From Liolophura sinensis (taxonomy: Eukaryota > Mollusca > Polyplacophora > Chitonida > Chitonidae): a DNA stretch of 64,000 nt. The notes under the pieces were generated by a model. That model was not told where the DNA came from, ran no database searches, and was given only the letters and a program-made list of their open reading frames with translations. How positions within the stretch are numbered: the stretch's first letter is position 1; every line of letters begins with the position of its first letter. Location: contig NC_088300.1 of NCBI RefSeq assembly GCF_032854445.1, forward strand, positions 1,858,001 through 1,922,000, written 5' to 3'. Below, in pieces: positions 1-15,200 of the stretch. The translations under genes were made by a program, and so were the position numbers.

Positions 1-88
1 CAGAATTCTTGGGAAAATGAAAGGAAGACATTTTGTAAAACAGAAGTGTAGAGAAGTTCAAATATGGTTTTGTTTGTTTGTTTTCCAG

Positions 89-208
89 CAAAACATGCGT
101 GTTCGGGTACAAGTAATCCATGTCATAATGAGGGCACGTGTATTGAGGTCAGCGGGGACTTTGTTTGTCATTGTAAGCCTGGCTGGACTGGTCGCACCTG
201 TAGTGACA
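89..208 (+). CDS. Jagged exon: EGF repeat (JAG1 EGF4-like)
   Basis: The acceptor is tttccag at 82-88 and the donor is gtaagt at 209; intron phase is 1 on both sides. The exon encodes one EGF repeat with six cysteines, including [15 protein letters not shown] and the closing GWTGRTC. Confidence 0.9.
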
Positions 209-3200
209 GTAAGTGATCCCCAGTACCATTCTCCCACCCTCACAGATACATTAGGACGTCAGCTGTTGTTGATTTTAATGATATTGTCATTGATATGACC
301 TTACATGATTACCTCCCTTTCCTTTGACAGGAGAACCTGGCCTTTGAAGCCAACATATTGTTTTTTGATGAAATAGGAACAAGTGATATCTTATGGAGGT
401 GTTTACAGTTTGTCAGTACCCCCAGAATGTACTTAGTACAGGTCACCAGATTGCTTTGTTGATGGTAGTATAAAAGGCTATCTTTTGACTTCAATAGAAG
501 TGATAGCAAGCATTGGTTTTCCTGTGGGTTGTTTATAGGGTATAATTATTGTGGGTCTTGATTACCAGCATAGTTTTTTCTTGTCGTTTGAGTGAAAGAC
601 TTGATTAAAGCTTTGGTTTACCTATGCCCTTGCTCTTAAATTATAAATGAGTGTGAGCCTTGATTACAAACTTTGGTTTACCTATGCCCTTGCCCTTAAG
701 GTGTAAACGAGTGTGAGTCTTGATTACAAACTGTGGTTAACCTATGCCCTTGCCCTTAAGGTGTAAACGAGTGTGAGTCTTGATTACAAACTTTGGTTTA
801 CCTATGCCCTTGCCCTTAAGGTGTAAACGAGTGTGAGCCTTGATTACAAACTGTGGTTTACCTATGCCCTTGCCCTTAAGGTGTAAACGAGTGTGAGCCT
901 TGATTACAAACTGTGGTTTACCTATGCCCTTGCCCTTAAGGTGTAAACGAATGTGAGTCTTGATTAAAACTTTGGTTTACCTATGCCCTTGCCCTTAAGG
1001 TGTAAATGAGTGTGAGCCTTGATTGCAAACTTTGGTTTACCTATGCCCTTGCCCTTAAGGTGTAAACGAGTGTGAGCCTTGATTACAAACTTTGGTTTAC
1101 CTACGCCCTTGCCCTTAAGGTGTAAACGAGTGTGAGTCTTGATTACAAACTTTGGTTTACCTATGCCCATGCCCTTAAGGTGTAAACGAGTGTGAGCCTT
1201 GATTACAAACTTTGGTTTATCTATGCCCTTGCTTTTAAGGCATAAATGGGTGTGTCTTGATTACAAACTTTGATTTACCTGTCACATTACTCATCAGGTA
1301 TAAACGAGTGTGAGTCAAACCCATGTCAGCATGGTGGGAGTTGTCTGGACAAGGTTAACGGCTACACATGTCAGTGTACACCTGGATGGCAGGGACCCCA
1401 CTGTCAGCTGGATGCAGATGAGTGTCATGGAAGCCCCTGCGTCAATGCCTATGCGTGTCAGAATCTGGTTGGAGGTTACCTCTGTAAATGTCAGGCAGGC
1501 TGGACTGGCAAGCTTTGTGATATTAGTAAGTCTTACATCTAACAAGGGGAAAAATCGCGTGGTTTTGATTTTCCTTTCTTTGATATCACAGTGTGTTGTA
1601 TCCTGTTTTACATATACTCCGAGTTCAAGTTTAGATTTATCAAATTTCAGTTTTGGGAGGATTAAAGTCTGCAACTTGTGGTTTGTACAGCGTTTCAGAT
1701 CATCCATTAAGTGCTTATACGTTTATGTGTTCAGAATAGATACTATGTTCATTTGACAAACTTTGTAGTTATTCAAGAAAAAGTAATGATTAGATCTCTA
1801 AAAACAGTTTACTTGTTTTTCCAGACGTAAATGACTGTTCAGGACAGTGTCAACATGGCTCAACCTGTGTGGTACGTGACTTCACATATAATGTCCACTC
1901 TTTCTCATCAGTCTGGTGTAAAACCAGCCATAGATGCCAGTTTCACAGACACTATTTCTCATGACTTCAAACAGGGATGTTTAGTCACATAAATTGCCAA
2001 AATGTATGAATTAAATAAATAAAATGTGTACATTTCATATGGAGAACTGATGCTTTTCATATAGCACATTTAATGGTTAAAAAGTCTCCACATCTTTTGG
2101 TCGAATTTAAATATTTTGGCATGTTATGTATATATGTGTACATGTATATATATATATGTGTGTATTTATATTTCTGATGTCATTCATTGTTGGTAATCAG
2201 GACCTGGTCAGTGGTTACATGTGTGCCTGCCTGCCGGGTTACACAGGCAAGGACTGTGAGACCAACATCGACGAGTGCAGTAGCAACCCGTGTCAAAATG
2301 GCGGCCAGTGCCATGACATAGTCGCCGGTTACCAGTGTATTTGTCACTATGGTTACACAGGACAGAACTGTGAGATCGACGTGGACCGATGTAATCCTAA
2401 CCCCTGTATGATGGGGTCTACTTGTTTCAACCTGCCAGGGGACTACTTCTGTCACTGCAGGAAGGGGTATGCGGGGAAGAATTGCTCCCAGAGCAAGCCA
2501 CTTTGTCAGACTGAGACATGCCAAGGTAACAAGTGCCTCAGATGTGTCTACAGATGTTCAGTTCTAAGTGATATTAGCATTTTTGTGTGAATCAAATCAT
2601 TTTGAAGAGCAGGTGTTCAGTATCCAAAGAGAAATACATGAACATATGTGGCATGTATTCACTTCATAATGTTTCAGTCTGCTTGTTCAGAATTGTCTCC
2701 CCTTGACATAAGCAAACAGGCCTGAGACAGTACAATGTTATGGTGAATGTGCGAGTAAATTAAGATTGAATAGTGGACAAGACTCAGATTTCCAATTCAA
2801 GCTGATATACACAGAGGACTTTATGTTTAACAGATTTAGATGAGAACATTTTTGAACAGATTTCAAATTCAAGTGATAAACACAGACAGGAATTCTGCCA
2901 AGAAATAAATTTTCAGTCTGTTGGAGGCAGAGGGTTGGTGGTAGAGGGGTGGGCAGAGAGCAAGAGGGTGGTGTACCCCCTCCAATTTTGAGTCTTTTGA
3001 TAAGGTGTAATTAACGAAATCTGTAGTAAAATTCCTGTGTTGTATCAGAGCCTGCAGATGAGCAAGCCGGTGCAACGAAAATATGTCCCAAAACTTAGGT
3101 AAATTCAGGTGAATTACATTTGCTGGTAGCTTTGCGGTCTTGCGGACAGTTTTTATCTCACTCCATGGCGAATATGAGGGGCAATTCCCAGCCAAGAAAT

Positions 3201-6200
3201 GGCTGTGAACTTTTAAAATTGGGTAAGATCTATTTCTCAGCTGAGAAGCTATCCATAGCAAAATATGTATATGGGAACAGAGCCTCGTGCTGACTTATTT
3301 GGTGGAACAAAAATATGATAAAACACTTACGGCAAAAGTCTAAAGAGGTACATTCGCCGACAGCTTTGTTGTCCTCTGGACAATTTTATCTCATTCTGTG
3401 GCAGATACGAGTGGTAATTCCACACTATATCTCGCTTTTTTCGCATGTGGCGTGCGCATCTGTGGTTAACGTTTTGGTGGTGAAAAAAAAAACTGGCAGT
3501 CACAGCATCAATATCTTTTCATTTAAAAAGCATCTGGCACTTCATACTTCTACTTCACTCTACAATAAGCTTTCAAACCAACATCATTCCCCATTTTTGC
3601 GTACTGAACTGTTCTGCAGACTGGAATACTTAAATGACCTTGTGATATATTTTTACATGATGTCAGATTCTCAATACTAGATGTCATTGTGATTGACGTA
3701 TCTACTTAGGTCAGTCAGATAGACGGCATCACGTAGTGAGTAGCTCATAACAGACCCTATTTTGGCGTTCGACTAAGATTATCTGAGGAAATATCAGATA
3801 AAGGTCAGTGTCTACGGTTGAGAAAGGTGCATAATGTCTTAGCTTGCAAACAGACCATGTGTTAAGTTGATTTGGATATTACGTATTGCGTATTGAGAGA
3901 GCTTTGCCGATAGGGTAGCTGAATACAAATATAATATCATAATCAGGTGCACACATCGTTAGGGCTAAGGATGGCAGTGGTCTCCGTCTGTGAGTAAATA
4001 TAAGACATTCTTAGATAGGATTTTCGGGCTACGCAATTGCAGGAACCTCACTGACATTTTACACATGGAGCGATTGTTTTCGTGGTACACATGCGCACCC
4101 GTTATTGACCTTTCTGACCTCTCAGGGTACATCATCTCGCACATTTGGTGCTTTAACTATTTATTACCTTCAACATATTTTTTAAAGGATTCAAATATTC
4201 CGCTGGTGATTGAAAAAACCTTTTTTTCATTTCACTTTTTTATGTGCCTGAGGGGGAATTTTTGGTAGCTTTTCCAGGGGAATGGGTCTGTTTACTGGAC
4301 GCAAAACGCAGAAACAGAGGACTTTAAATTTTGACATATTTCCAATTCACTTTTTATGTATAACAGATATAGACAGCTGTCTGACCTTTGTTGGGGCCAA
4401 TGAGACAGATGGTCGGTTTGTTTCTTCTAAAGTGTGCGGTCAACACGGTACCTGTATAAGTGAACCTGGGAGTCGGTACCACTGTAGCTGTGATGCTGGG
4501 TACACAGGCAGCCATTGTCACGATAGTAAGTCAGTCGGGTCATGGTCTCTCTCTACTCCAGTATGCAGCATTAGTGTAGCTCTGTTTTATCAAAGATAAA
4601 TATAAATGCCTAACATGACTATGTCTCTTTAGAACCCGTTGTAAAGTGAAATTATCAAGTTGCATTAATTGTTTCTCTAGGAAGTGTTTCAGGATGGTCT
4701 ACAATGCAAGTAATTGTAAAAAAACCTGTATAAAAAAAGGAAATACTTGTTCATTTATGATGTTTTGATATTTGTCCTTTGAGTTATTAACTCTTTAAAC
4801 AGTCTTGATGACAGTTTTATCTACATGTAATTCTGAAATAATTAAAACAAGTTGTTAAACTGGACAGAAGATATAGATTTATACTGCCCATGAATAAAGC
4901 TGATGTCTTCATAACCATGTCTGTGTGCCTTGTAGATATCAATGACTGTGCAAGTGAGCCGTGTCACAACCAGGGGACCTGTATAGATAAGGTGTCCTCG
5001 TTCCAGTGTCTCTGTACAGAGGGCTGGGAAGGGCCTGTCTGTAACATCAGTAAGTTATCTATGTCAATGTTCTAGCAGTACTATTGAGTAAATTGCAGAT
5101 TTAAGACTTTGCAAAAAATTAAATACAAGTTTATACTGATGTTTGTTTTTGTTTTTCTTCTGTCTTAATTTCTTTATCCAAAGGACCAAACCCTGTTCAT
5201 TTTCCAAAGAAATTATATTCTCAGGCACTTGGCTTTTGTACTAAAACTCTAGTTCTAAATCTAGAAATAATGTTTTACGATAATGTTTTCAAAAATGCTG
5301 AAGAGATGACATGTGATGTTTTTCTTCAGATCATGATGACTGTATTACCAAGCCCTGTAGGAATGGAGGCGTGTGTACAGACCTGGTAGGAGATTTCAGA
5401 TGCCAGTGTAAAGATGATTGGAAAGGAAAAACATGTAGTCTGAGTGAGTACACATCTCCCTCAGATTTTTACCATGAAAATTATCATACACGTAGTTACA
5501 GTACTACCACTTACATAGTTTTGTCACAGAAATGCAGTGTTTTAACAGTATTGATATAATGCAGTTCAGTCACAGTCTTGATACTGATGCAATTCAGTCA
5601 CAGTCTTGATACTGATGCAGTTCAGTCACAGTCTTGATTCTGATGCAGTTCAGTCACAGTCTTGATACTGATGCAGTTCAGTCACAGTCTTGATACTGAT
5701 GCAGTTCAGTCACAGCCTTGATACTGATGCAATTCAGTCACAGTCTTGATACTGATGCAGTTCAGTCACAGCCTTGATACTGATGCAGTTTCACAGCCTT
5801 GATACTGATGCAGTTCAGTCACAGTCTTGATACTGATGCAGTTCAGTCACAGTCTTGATACTGATGCAGTTCAGTCACAGCCTTGATACTGATGCAATTC
5901 AGTCACAGTCTTGATACTGATGCAGTTCAGTCACAGCCTTGATACTGATGCAGTTCAGTCACAGTCTTGATACTGATGCAATTTCACAGTCTTGATACTG
6001 ATGCAGTTCAGTCACAGTCTTGATACTGATGCAATTTCACAGTCTTGATACTGATGCAGTTCAGTCACAGTCTTGATACTGATGCAGTTTCACAGTCTTG
6101 ATACTGATGCAGTTCAGTCACAGTCTTGATACTGATGCAGTTTCACAGTCTTGATACTGATGCAGTTTCACAGTCTTGATACTGATGCAGTTCAGTCACA

Positions 6201-9200
6201 GCCTTGATACTGATGCAGTTTCACAGTCTTGATACTGATGCAGTTCAGTCACAGTCTTGATACTGATGCAGTTTCACAGTCTTGATACTGATGCAGTTCA
6301 GTCACAGTCTTGATACTGATGCAGTTCAGTCACTGTATTTTGCTAGTAATATAGTACTGTCAGAGTATTTATTCTGATAAAACAAGTTTGTAACAGTCCT
6401 GCTGATGCAGCTGTATCTGACTTTTGGGTCTGGTAAACTGATACATTTCTGCCAACATAGTTTAATGGGGACTGGAGTACTTTTATAGTTACAAAGTTAC
6501 AAAGTTAGCCAGGACATTTTCTCTCTGTACGGCCAGCTGACTTGTACATTGTACATAAAATTGTGAGTGTAACTTTCACCTGTGAGTGTAGCCTGTGAAC
6601 CTGCAGATGGTTGTGAGTTTTCCCTGGGCTCTGCCCGTTTTCCTACCCACCATGATCCTACCTGTCATTGTATTAGTGAAATATTCTTGAATATCATTTA
6701 CAATTCCAATCAAACTAGCCGGAATGAACCAGTTTGTGTCCTCCCTATTTCTTTTATTCATGCTTGTTTTTACAAAGTATGTAAATGTTTCCCCAGGGAC
6801 ATCTAACTGTGATGGAGGCACCTGTGCTAACAATGGTCGGTGCATGGACCAGGGGAACACCTTTATCTGTCACTGTGCTTCAGGATGGACGGGCACCACA
6901 TGCCAGACACGTAAGTATCAACACAGTCAACCTTGACAAACTCTACCCAGGGTAACACATGCCAGACACTTAAGTATCAACAGGGTCAACCTTGACAAAC
7001 TCTACCCAGGGTAACAAATGCCAGACACGTAAGTATCAACAGGGTCGACCTTGACAAACTCTACCCAGGGTAACACATGCCAGACACGTAAGTATCAACA
7101 CGGTCAACCTTGACAAACTCTACCCAGAGTAACACATGCCAGACACGTAAGTATCAACACTGTCAACCTTGACAAACTCTACCCAGGGTAACACATGCCA
7201 GACACGTAAGTATCAACACGGTCAACCTTGACAAACTCTACCCAGGGTAACACATGCCAGACACGTAAGTATCAACAGGGTCAACCTTGACAAACTCTAC
7301 CCAGGGTAACACATGCCAGACACGTAAGTACCAACACAGTCAACCTTGACAAACTCTACCCAGGGTAACACATGCCAGACACGTAAGTATCAACAGGGTC
7401 AACCTTGACAAACTCTACCCAGGGTAACACATGCCAGACACGTGAGTATCAACAGGGTCAACCTTGACAAACTCTACCCAGGGTAACACATGCCAGACAC
7501 GTGAGTATCAACACGGTCAACCTTGACAAACTCTACCCAGGGTAACACATGCCAGACACGTGAGTATCAACACAGTCAACCTTGACAAACTCCACCCAGG
7601 GTAACACATGCCAGACACGTGAGTATCAACACGGTCAACCTTGACAAACTCTACCCAGGGTAACACATGCCAGACACGTAAGTATCAACACTGTCAACCT
7701 TGACAAACTCTACCCAGGGTAACACATGCCAGACACGTAAGTATCAACAGGGTCAACCTTGACAAACTCTACCCAGGGTAACACATGCCAGACACATAAG
7801 TATCAACACAGTCAACCTTGACAAACTCTACCCAGGGTAACACATGCCAGACACGTAAGTATCAACACGGTCAACCTTGACAAACTCTACCCAGGGTAAC
7901 ACATGCCAGACACGTAAGTATGAACACGATCAACCTTGACAAACTCTACCCAGGGTAACACATGCCAGACACGTAAGTATCAACAGGGTCGACCTTGACA
8001 AACTCTACCCAGGGTAACACATGCCAGACACGTAAGTATCAACAGGGTCGACCTTGACAAACTCTACCCAGGGTAACACATGCCAGACACGTGAGTATCA
8101 ACACAGTCAACCTTGACAAACTCTACCCAGGGTAACACATGCCAGACACGTAAGTATCAACACGGTCAACCTTGACAAACTCTACCCAGGGTAACACATG
8201 CCAGACACGTAAGTATCAACAGGGTCAACCTTGACAAACTCTACCCAGGGTAACACATGCCAGACACGTACAGTACAACAAAAAAGTGACCACCATACCA
8301 CACGCATTACTACCGCAGTTGGAATGCATTCCACACGAGTATCACACGCGTGTGGTTTGCTCTGAAACACAGCATATTGACCACACAACAGATCTTACGG
8401 TGCGCGTTCCCCACGCGTGTGGTATCAACCACACGCGTGTGATAGCCGTGTGGTTAGTTTTCGGCAGGACTACTGACAGGTTGTACTGTAATCCGGCAGA
8501 AGAAAAAAGGCAACATGGCGAACGACACGCAGCTTCACAAGATTTCCTACCGTGTACGGTTTCTCATCGCGTTTGTTCTTGGGCCGCTTTTCAACTGATC
8601 ACCAACAAAGATTAGAGACGGACTGAAGCAGGCGGGTGTGCGACTTCTCCCATCCTTGAAGGCCATATGCCTGTTTGGCAAACGGTACAGGTAAGCTTGA
8701 CCGAAGTTAAATGTTTAGGCTTTGTCACCTCCACACACACACTGACACACACAAAAAGAAGAGTTCACGTAAATGATTATGTTGTTTCCTGGGGCGTCTC
8801 ATGCAGTCGGGTGTGTTTGTTCGCGGGATTGCCTCGAGATTAAGTCATAAATGTAGAAGTTGTTGGTTCACCTGTGAACGAAACTGCTATACCTCACATA
8901 CATGATGTTGGTAAATGTGTCTAAAAAAAAACAACATTGGCTTAGTCAATGCGTCCACCAATGTAATTCCAGATGTAAAACTAATAAGCGTAACGATTAT
9001 ATAATTATGTGAAGAATAAATGGCCAAACACTTTCTGTGGTGGAAACATTCTCCATGCTAATGAAGTCTTTATACCACAGTATAATTTGCTTACCCACCT
9101 CTGCAACCAGCTGATCCGTGGAGATTTCCTATAGCATGTGGAAAATTCGAATAGCCCTGTTGAAACACCTAATGTTTAAAGCAGATAAAACTCACGATAA

Positions 9201-12200
9201 TCGCTCAGCTTGATTCCAGTCGGCCTCCTGCTTGAATGCTTCACTAGCAGACCTACCGAGCGATGTTCAGAGCGATGGCATCTGCCGGCGCTGTCAGAGG
9301 TCGCGACCCTCGATCTCTTGGCCGAAACTGTCGATGTGTCATGACGTACATGTACATATAGTGAAGTTTTCAGGTTTTTCTTTCCAAATAATTTAGGTAC
9401 ATATTTATTTCAAACGCACACACAAAACGTACACGAATATTAGACGCTTGGCATGAATAACATTTGCACTGGTAAAATGGTTGCATTTTATATTCCGCAC
9501 TCACTTTCAAACTATCACATTGACAACAACAACAACAAAAATATTAAATAGTCGTGTTAAACTGGTTCTCTGACAAATAAAAAATTCCAGGTGCACCTGA
9601 AAAAATATTAAACACACTGTTGACTAAAAAAAAAAGAACCCCTAAACTGTGCGCCCAGAATACTGGTGAAATATTTAGGACTACAATTTTTTCTTATCAA
9701 TTTAATTCTTCATAATCCTTCAGATTACCATGTCTACATGCATCATAAATACACAATATCAGACATACAGTAAATAGCTAAGCTGAAAATAATTGGGGCT
9801 GAGGTGGTTAACACATGAGTGCAGCGCAACTCAGTGACCCAGGTTCCTCTCACCAGTGTGGTCGCTGTGAGTTCAAGTCCAACTCACAATGACTTTCTCT
9901 CCGGATATACGTGAACATGCATATAATCATGGGTTTCCCCCAACTGTAACGTTGGTCGCCGACTTATAAGTGAAATATTCTGGAGTATGGTGTAAAACAT
10001 TAATAAAATAAAATACATCTGAGATTGTGCTATTGTCAAAGTATATGTACATCTTTAAACATTATTTTAAGAAGTTTGGCAATTTGTTGCAGGTATACTA
10101 GTTTATTTCATGTGCTCAATGAACTGACATTTTTTTTACAGAACATCTCATAGCTTAGCAGATGGGCACAGATCTGGGAGGCCATCCAAGGTGGCTGAAG
10201 GTGGCTCATGGCGATGCTCTCGACCACTGGATCCGATGCAATCGGGACATAACCATGGCAGAGCTTCAGCAGAGGATGCTGGATGTTTTCCGGATACAGG
10301 TCAGCTCGGAATGCATTTGTTTGCATGTCCGCAAACTTGGATGGTGTAAGAAGCAAACCAGGTAAAGATGGAAATTTATGAATTTTTATTGTGACTGGGC
10401 AATTATATATAAACTGTCTCATAAAAACTATGCAGTAAAGTTTTCCATATTATTATTTTACTAGTTACTTTCAGAGGATACTGGTGATTCTAAATGGTTA
10501 CATGTACATTTCGTATATGGAACAACACGTCAATTTAAAGTTCAAGCTAGAACTTAGAGTTGGTTATCAACCATACAAAAAAAAACTAGTAAGACTAAAA
10601 TTTTTTTTTTCTTTTCAGGTACTGCCAAATGGTAAGACGAGAAAACCAGGTCAAAAGGTTGACATACTGTTTAATGTGCTATTCTAATAATGAGGAATTT
10701 CAAGATTGTATCTTTTCAGATGAGGCATCCATAGAAGTTATGAGAAGTGGAAGGATGCGATTTATACACAAGGAGGAAAAGACCATCATCGCAAAAGTGT
10801 GGAAGCCCAAGCATCCTTTCAAAGTATGACATCAGTCCGAGGGCGTACTATTTATGTAACAGTGAAAATCCTTACAACTGGGGATGCCACATTTTACGAG
10901 TAACCACTCATGTATGAACCGATATGAACAAATTAAATTTCCTACACTTGCCTTCTCATTAAACACCAGACGTCATGTACTGGAATTAATAATTTACAGG
11001 TTGTTTTGCGTGAAACTCAAGTTTATATAGATATTGGAAGTAATAAATAAGGACATATATATATATTATATATATATAAAACTAGTCTGTTTCATGTATG
11101 TCATTCACAGGTGCATGTTTGGGCTGGAATTTCATACAGAGGAGTCACAAAGATTCGCATTTTCACGGGAATCATGGACAGCATTGGCTACCAGAAGATT
11201 TTGGAAGACATATTAATTCCTTTCATCAAACAGGTTTACAAATTTTGGTTTTTCGTCATAAATCACATGAAGTATAATAATAATTGCAAGCTTGTGAAAC
11301 GAGCTACAATGGGCATATGCATATGTCATCTATGTGAATCAGGTTTGAAGTACAAAAAAGCAAATAAATCAAAACTGTTCTTGTATGTAACATTAAACAG
11401 CATATACATGTTCAGCTGAAGTGGCCAGATTTTAGTACTATCGGTGATTTTGAATTTTGTTCTATAACATTATTTTATTAATCATATTCATTATCAAAAC
11501 GAATTATGAATGCAGGTCTTATTTTTTTTTGTAAATTATTTGTGACAGACTTATCCAGAAGGGCACAGATTCATCCAGGACAACGACCCTAAACACACTA
11601 GTAGAAGCACAAAAGGTGAAGAAATAAACCATTTATACAAAGTCTTTGTAACACCTTGTCTTGTATGACTTATTGTTGCGAGTGCAATTAAAAAAACTGT
11701 GATATATAACTATGTGAAATATCACTTTTATCAGTGAATAAAGTTGTAGTATTTCTCCTTTATACAAGTAAGAACTGTAAAAATTAACTTCTGCTGTAAA
11801 CAAATGCTGGTTATATATAATATATATGAAAGTAAGATTTCTTTGACGTGGAGAAATGATGGAATAAAAAGGAAGTGACTTTCTACACCTGCGTATTTTG
11901 ACTGCAGTTTCGACTGTTTTGTTCTTATCTAGGAAAGAAAATCTATTCTATTCTATATATATATATATATAAACCTTTATAATGTATTTTTATATATTTC
12001 TCAAGACATCGAATTTTACATATATTATTATAGAATTTATGAAGTCTCATGGAATCAACCACTGGAGGACACCACCCGAATCTCCAGACCTCAGTCCCAT
12101 AGAGATGGTATGGGCAATGTTGAAGGCAAACCTGGCAAAGAAACACAAGCCGCAGACAAAGGATCAGCTTATAGACGGTATTGTAGACTGTTGGCGCAGT

Positions 12201-15200
12201 ATCACGCCACAGCTCTGCAGACGGTTCATAGATCATTCACGAAAAGTTATTCCTCGGGTCATAGAACGTAATGGGGCAGCATCTGCTTATTGATTGAGTA
12301 CAATATTTTCTCAGTGAACCAGACACATCTCAGATTGTCTTTATGTATGTCTTCTTCATATGTCAGTATCTTTGTATCTTTTCGGACAGAAGGCAATAGT
12401 ACAAAGGTACTTGTAGTCTCAAGATTTAAAGTTTAGTTTAGATTTAGTTTCAGTTTTAAAGTTTTCACTACATCCTTTTTTTAAACTTCTTGTTTTATCA
12501 ACTACCTGTTTGATAAATTGCATCTGCAGCAAAGTTGATGCAATCACCACATGTATTCTGTATATATTTCCATTAAAGGTCAACACAAAACTTTGATCCA
12601 ATAAATTAATACTTCGTACATTTCATCTCTTTTCAGACAGTGCAGCACACAGGGTATGAACATTAACTGTGAGAAGACTTTTCATCATAAATCTGATTTA
12701 CATGTAATTGTGGAAATATATTTGTAATCCCTACGCTTTTTCCTGGAAGAGACACTTTCGGTTTTTTGGTGCGGGGGAATATTTTTCACTCTAAGCAACA
12801 CGAGTTGTCAATAATTAATAACAGGACAGCTGCGTTTTTAACATGCATGGACTACCAAGTGGAACATTTATGTAGTTTGTATAGTGAATCATAACTTGTT
12901 GCTTGGAATAAATTGTTGGTTGAAAAAGTATTCTTTCACGTTCAGCTGTTTGTTTGTTTGTGTGTTCTTATCTCACCTCACTCACTCACTAACATTAAAC
13001 TTTTGGATTTTCTTCGCTGCATTAACTTCTGGGCTGTTATGTTCCACCTGTCAACATTCTTTACACTAAGTAATACAACATTATGGTGATAGGAAACCTG
13101 GCCTGAAGGGATGTTCTAATGCATGTCATCAGCTGACTATCACCAAGCTGCTAGACACTTCATAGAGTGTAAACTGGCACAAGGAACCATGTAAAAATGT
13201 ATTAGTGACCCTCCTTTATATGATTCTGCAATAAATCTACCATCCAGGTTCCAGGGACTGGTTCAGTCCAGAACTAGATTTTCCTTCTAGGTTCACCAAG
13301 TTATAACATGCTTAACGCTTTGAAAGGCAGGACAAGATACATTGCCAAATTCCAGCATAAACTGTTAAGAGCACTCTGGAGGCAATGGAGAAGACGTAGG
13401 AATTAACTTGCAATCACTGATGTTGGGCGCAGCCGCAGTAAGATATGCATTCATTGGAATTTGAAAATACTGATATGAAAACACTAAAAGACAAAACCAC
13501 AGTTAAATAAAGTACACGTCTTAGGTCAGTTCATGTTGATTTCTACACACTGTATTTCAACCCCAAAAAGTACAGAAATAGATGTTGAACTACATGCATA
13601 TAGATGTTGATTGGGGGAATATAGCAAAAAGACCATGTTTTAAATAGTGTACTTTTTTTAAATGTGGCCATAACGTGAAGAAACACAGTAAAGTTCACTC
13701 AATCTTGTAACATTTATAATTTATTCAAAACAACAAAATGAAAAGTTGAACAATTTATTTATATATTTAAATATTTTACAATTAGTTATAAATATTTTAT
13801 TGCACTATTATAAATACTGTTTAAATAAAAATTTCAGTTATATACAAATCTTATATAATAATAAATTAAACAATAACATTATTCCCCCACCCCCACCCCC
13901 CACCCCCCACCCCCCTTTTTTTTTTTTTTTGGACAGGGCGGAGGACAGAGACTGTAAGGCAAGAATTGGCCAAGACAGCATTTTTTCAGCAATACCTTGA
14001 CCAATAGGAAACCAATTTCATGGAGGAAAATAACTTATTGAGGGAACCAACTTGTTGGAGGGAATTGAAATATACCATTTATTTTTATAGAATCTACCAC
14101 ATTTTTATGTGGTAAACTCCAGCAGCTTAAGAGGAAACCAAAATGACATTAGGGTTGGAAAAAGGAGCAGCTTGGCAGATAATTCTGATTATCACCGCAC
14201 AAAAACAGAAAAGGTGGCAGAAAATGCAAAACTGCATTAACTGCAAACTAGGATTTTCTAAGGAGGTTCCTAAGTTTGCAGTTAATGGCAGTTTTACATT
14301 TGTGCCACTTCTCCTGTCTTTGTGACGGGGGCACTGAGTGCACATCAAACACCTTTTGTTTGATGGCATTCAGGTGTCGAGGGCTCAAAGCTGCCTTCCC
14401 TTGCTTTGAGCCTTCAACAGCCCTACCAGACAGCTCCTCCCCCCGGAATAGTGCCACGGTCAAGGTCGAGGCAAAAATCTGTGGATTTCCTGCAGATTTT
14501 TCCTCAACCATTGCCACCACACTATCCGGGATGACGCACAAGTCATGCATAAAATGGCAATCATCCTTGTGCGCACCAAGCCTTAAATGCTGTTAAGCAA
14601 CACCCACCCCAACAGTAGATGGCATCTCTGGAGGGGTGGAAGGCAGTGGGGTGGCAGCTGAGGAGGAGACAGGTGGGGAGGCAAGGACTCTGCCTTCTCC
14701 CTGTCTCTCCAGCAACCCTGGCAGTATTTCAGCCAGCTGTTGCTTCAGCATGCCCTCAAACCTCCGGTGTAGTTCTTCTGTGTAGGAAACCAGTTCCTGC
14801 CGAACAATCTCTCGAATCTGGTCCGGCAACAGAGGGATCGCGTGGCAGTGCCGACAGCAATCCCTCTGTTGAGGAGCAGATTCATGTCGAACAACGACCT
14901 GGCCAGTCTTGAAAGCATCAACCTGTTAACAGAAAGAAAGAAATAAATCAGGCAAAAATGTGGACTCTTCGTGTGATAATCATGCAGTACCTCATATGTT
15001 ATGACATCTCTGAGTGTTTATGATGTACTGCTTGATTATTACATGCAGACAAATGTTATCACATTTCCTGTAATGAACACAGACACGCACACAAAAAACA
15101 CATCGCTGACATCTCCTGTAATAAAACACAGGCACGCACACATCGCTGATTTCTGAATAATAATAAAAAATATTGTTAATTAACTTCTTGTTTCAGTGCT

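Larger units (their letters stand above)
5444..6796 (+). other. Jagged intron with 28-bp array and a SINE fragment
   Basis: Holds the 28-bp tandem array (5559-6333) and a truncated SINE (6582-6717), both listed separately; the remainder is unremarkable. Confidence 0.8.
8515..12293 (+). pseudogene. Tc1-like DD34E transposase, six exons, two lesions
   Basis: Proposed exons are 8515-8690, 10142-10361, 10619-10823, 11111-11233, 11549-11615 and 12034-12293; all junctions are GT-AG with matching phases. Exons 1-2 encode an HTH-type DNA-binding region with the GRPSKV linker. Exon 3 has the first catalytic Asp (IFSDEAS) and exons 3-4 the HPFKVHVWAG motif. Exon 5 has the second Asp ([11 protein letters not shown]) and exon 6 the catalytic Glu ([11 protein letters not shown]), exactly 34 residues later. 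An in-frame TGA lies at 8596-8598. A 10-bp tandem duplication (aaggtggctg, 10188-10207) shifts the frame in exon 2. Introns are unusual for this family. Exon 1 is the least certain, but its phase and frame fit. Confidence 0.85.

Noticed and set aside
2869-3680. Open frames in the 1.8-kb Jagged intron
   Set aside because: Composition and lack of start or splice context suggest chance.
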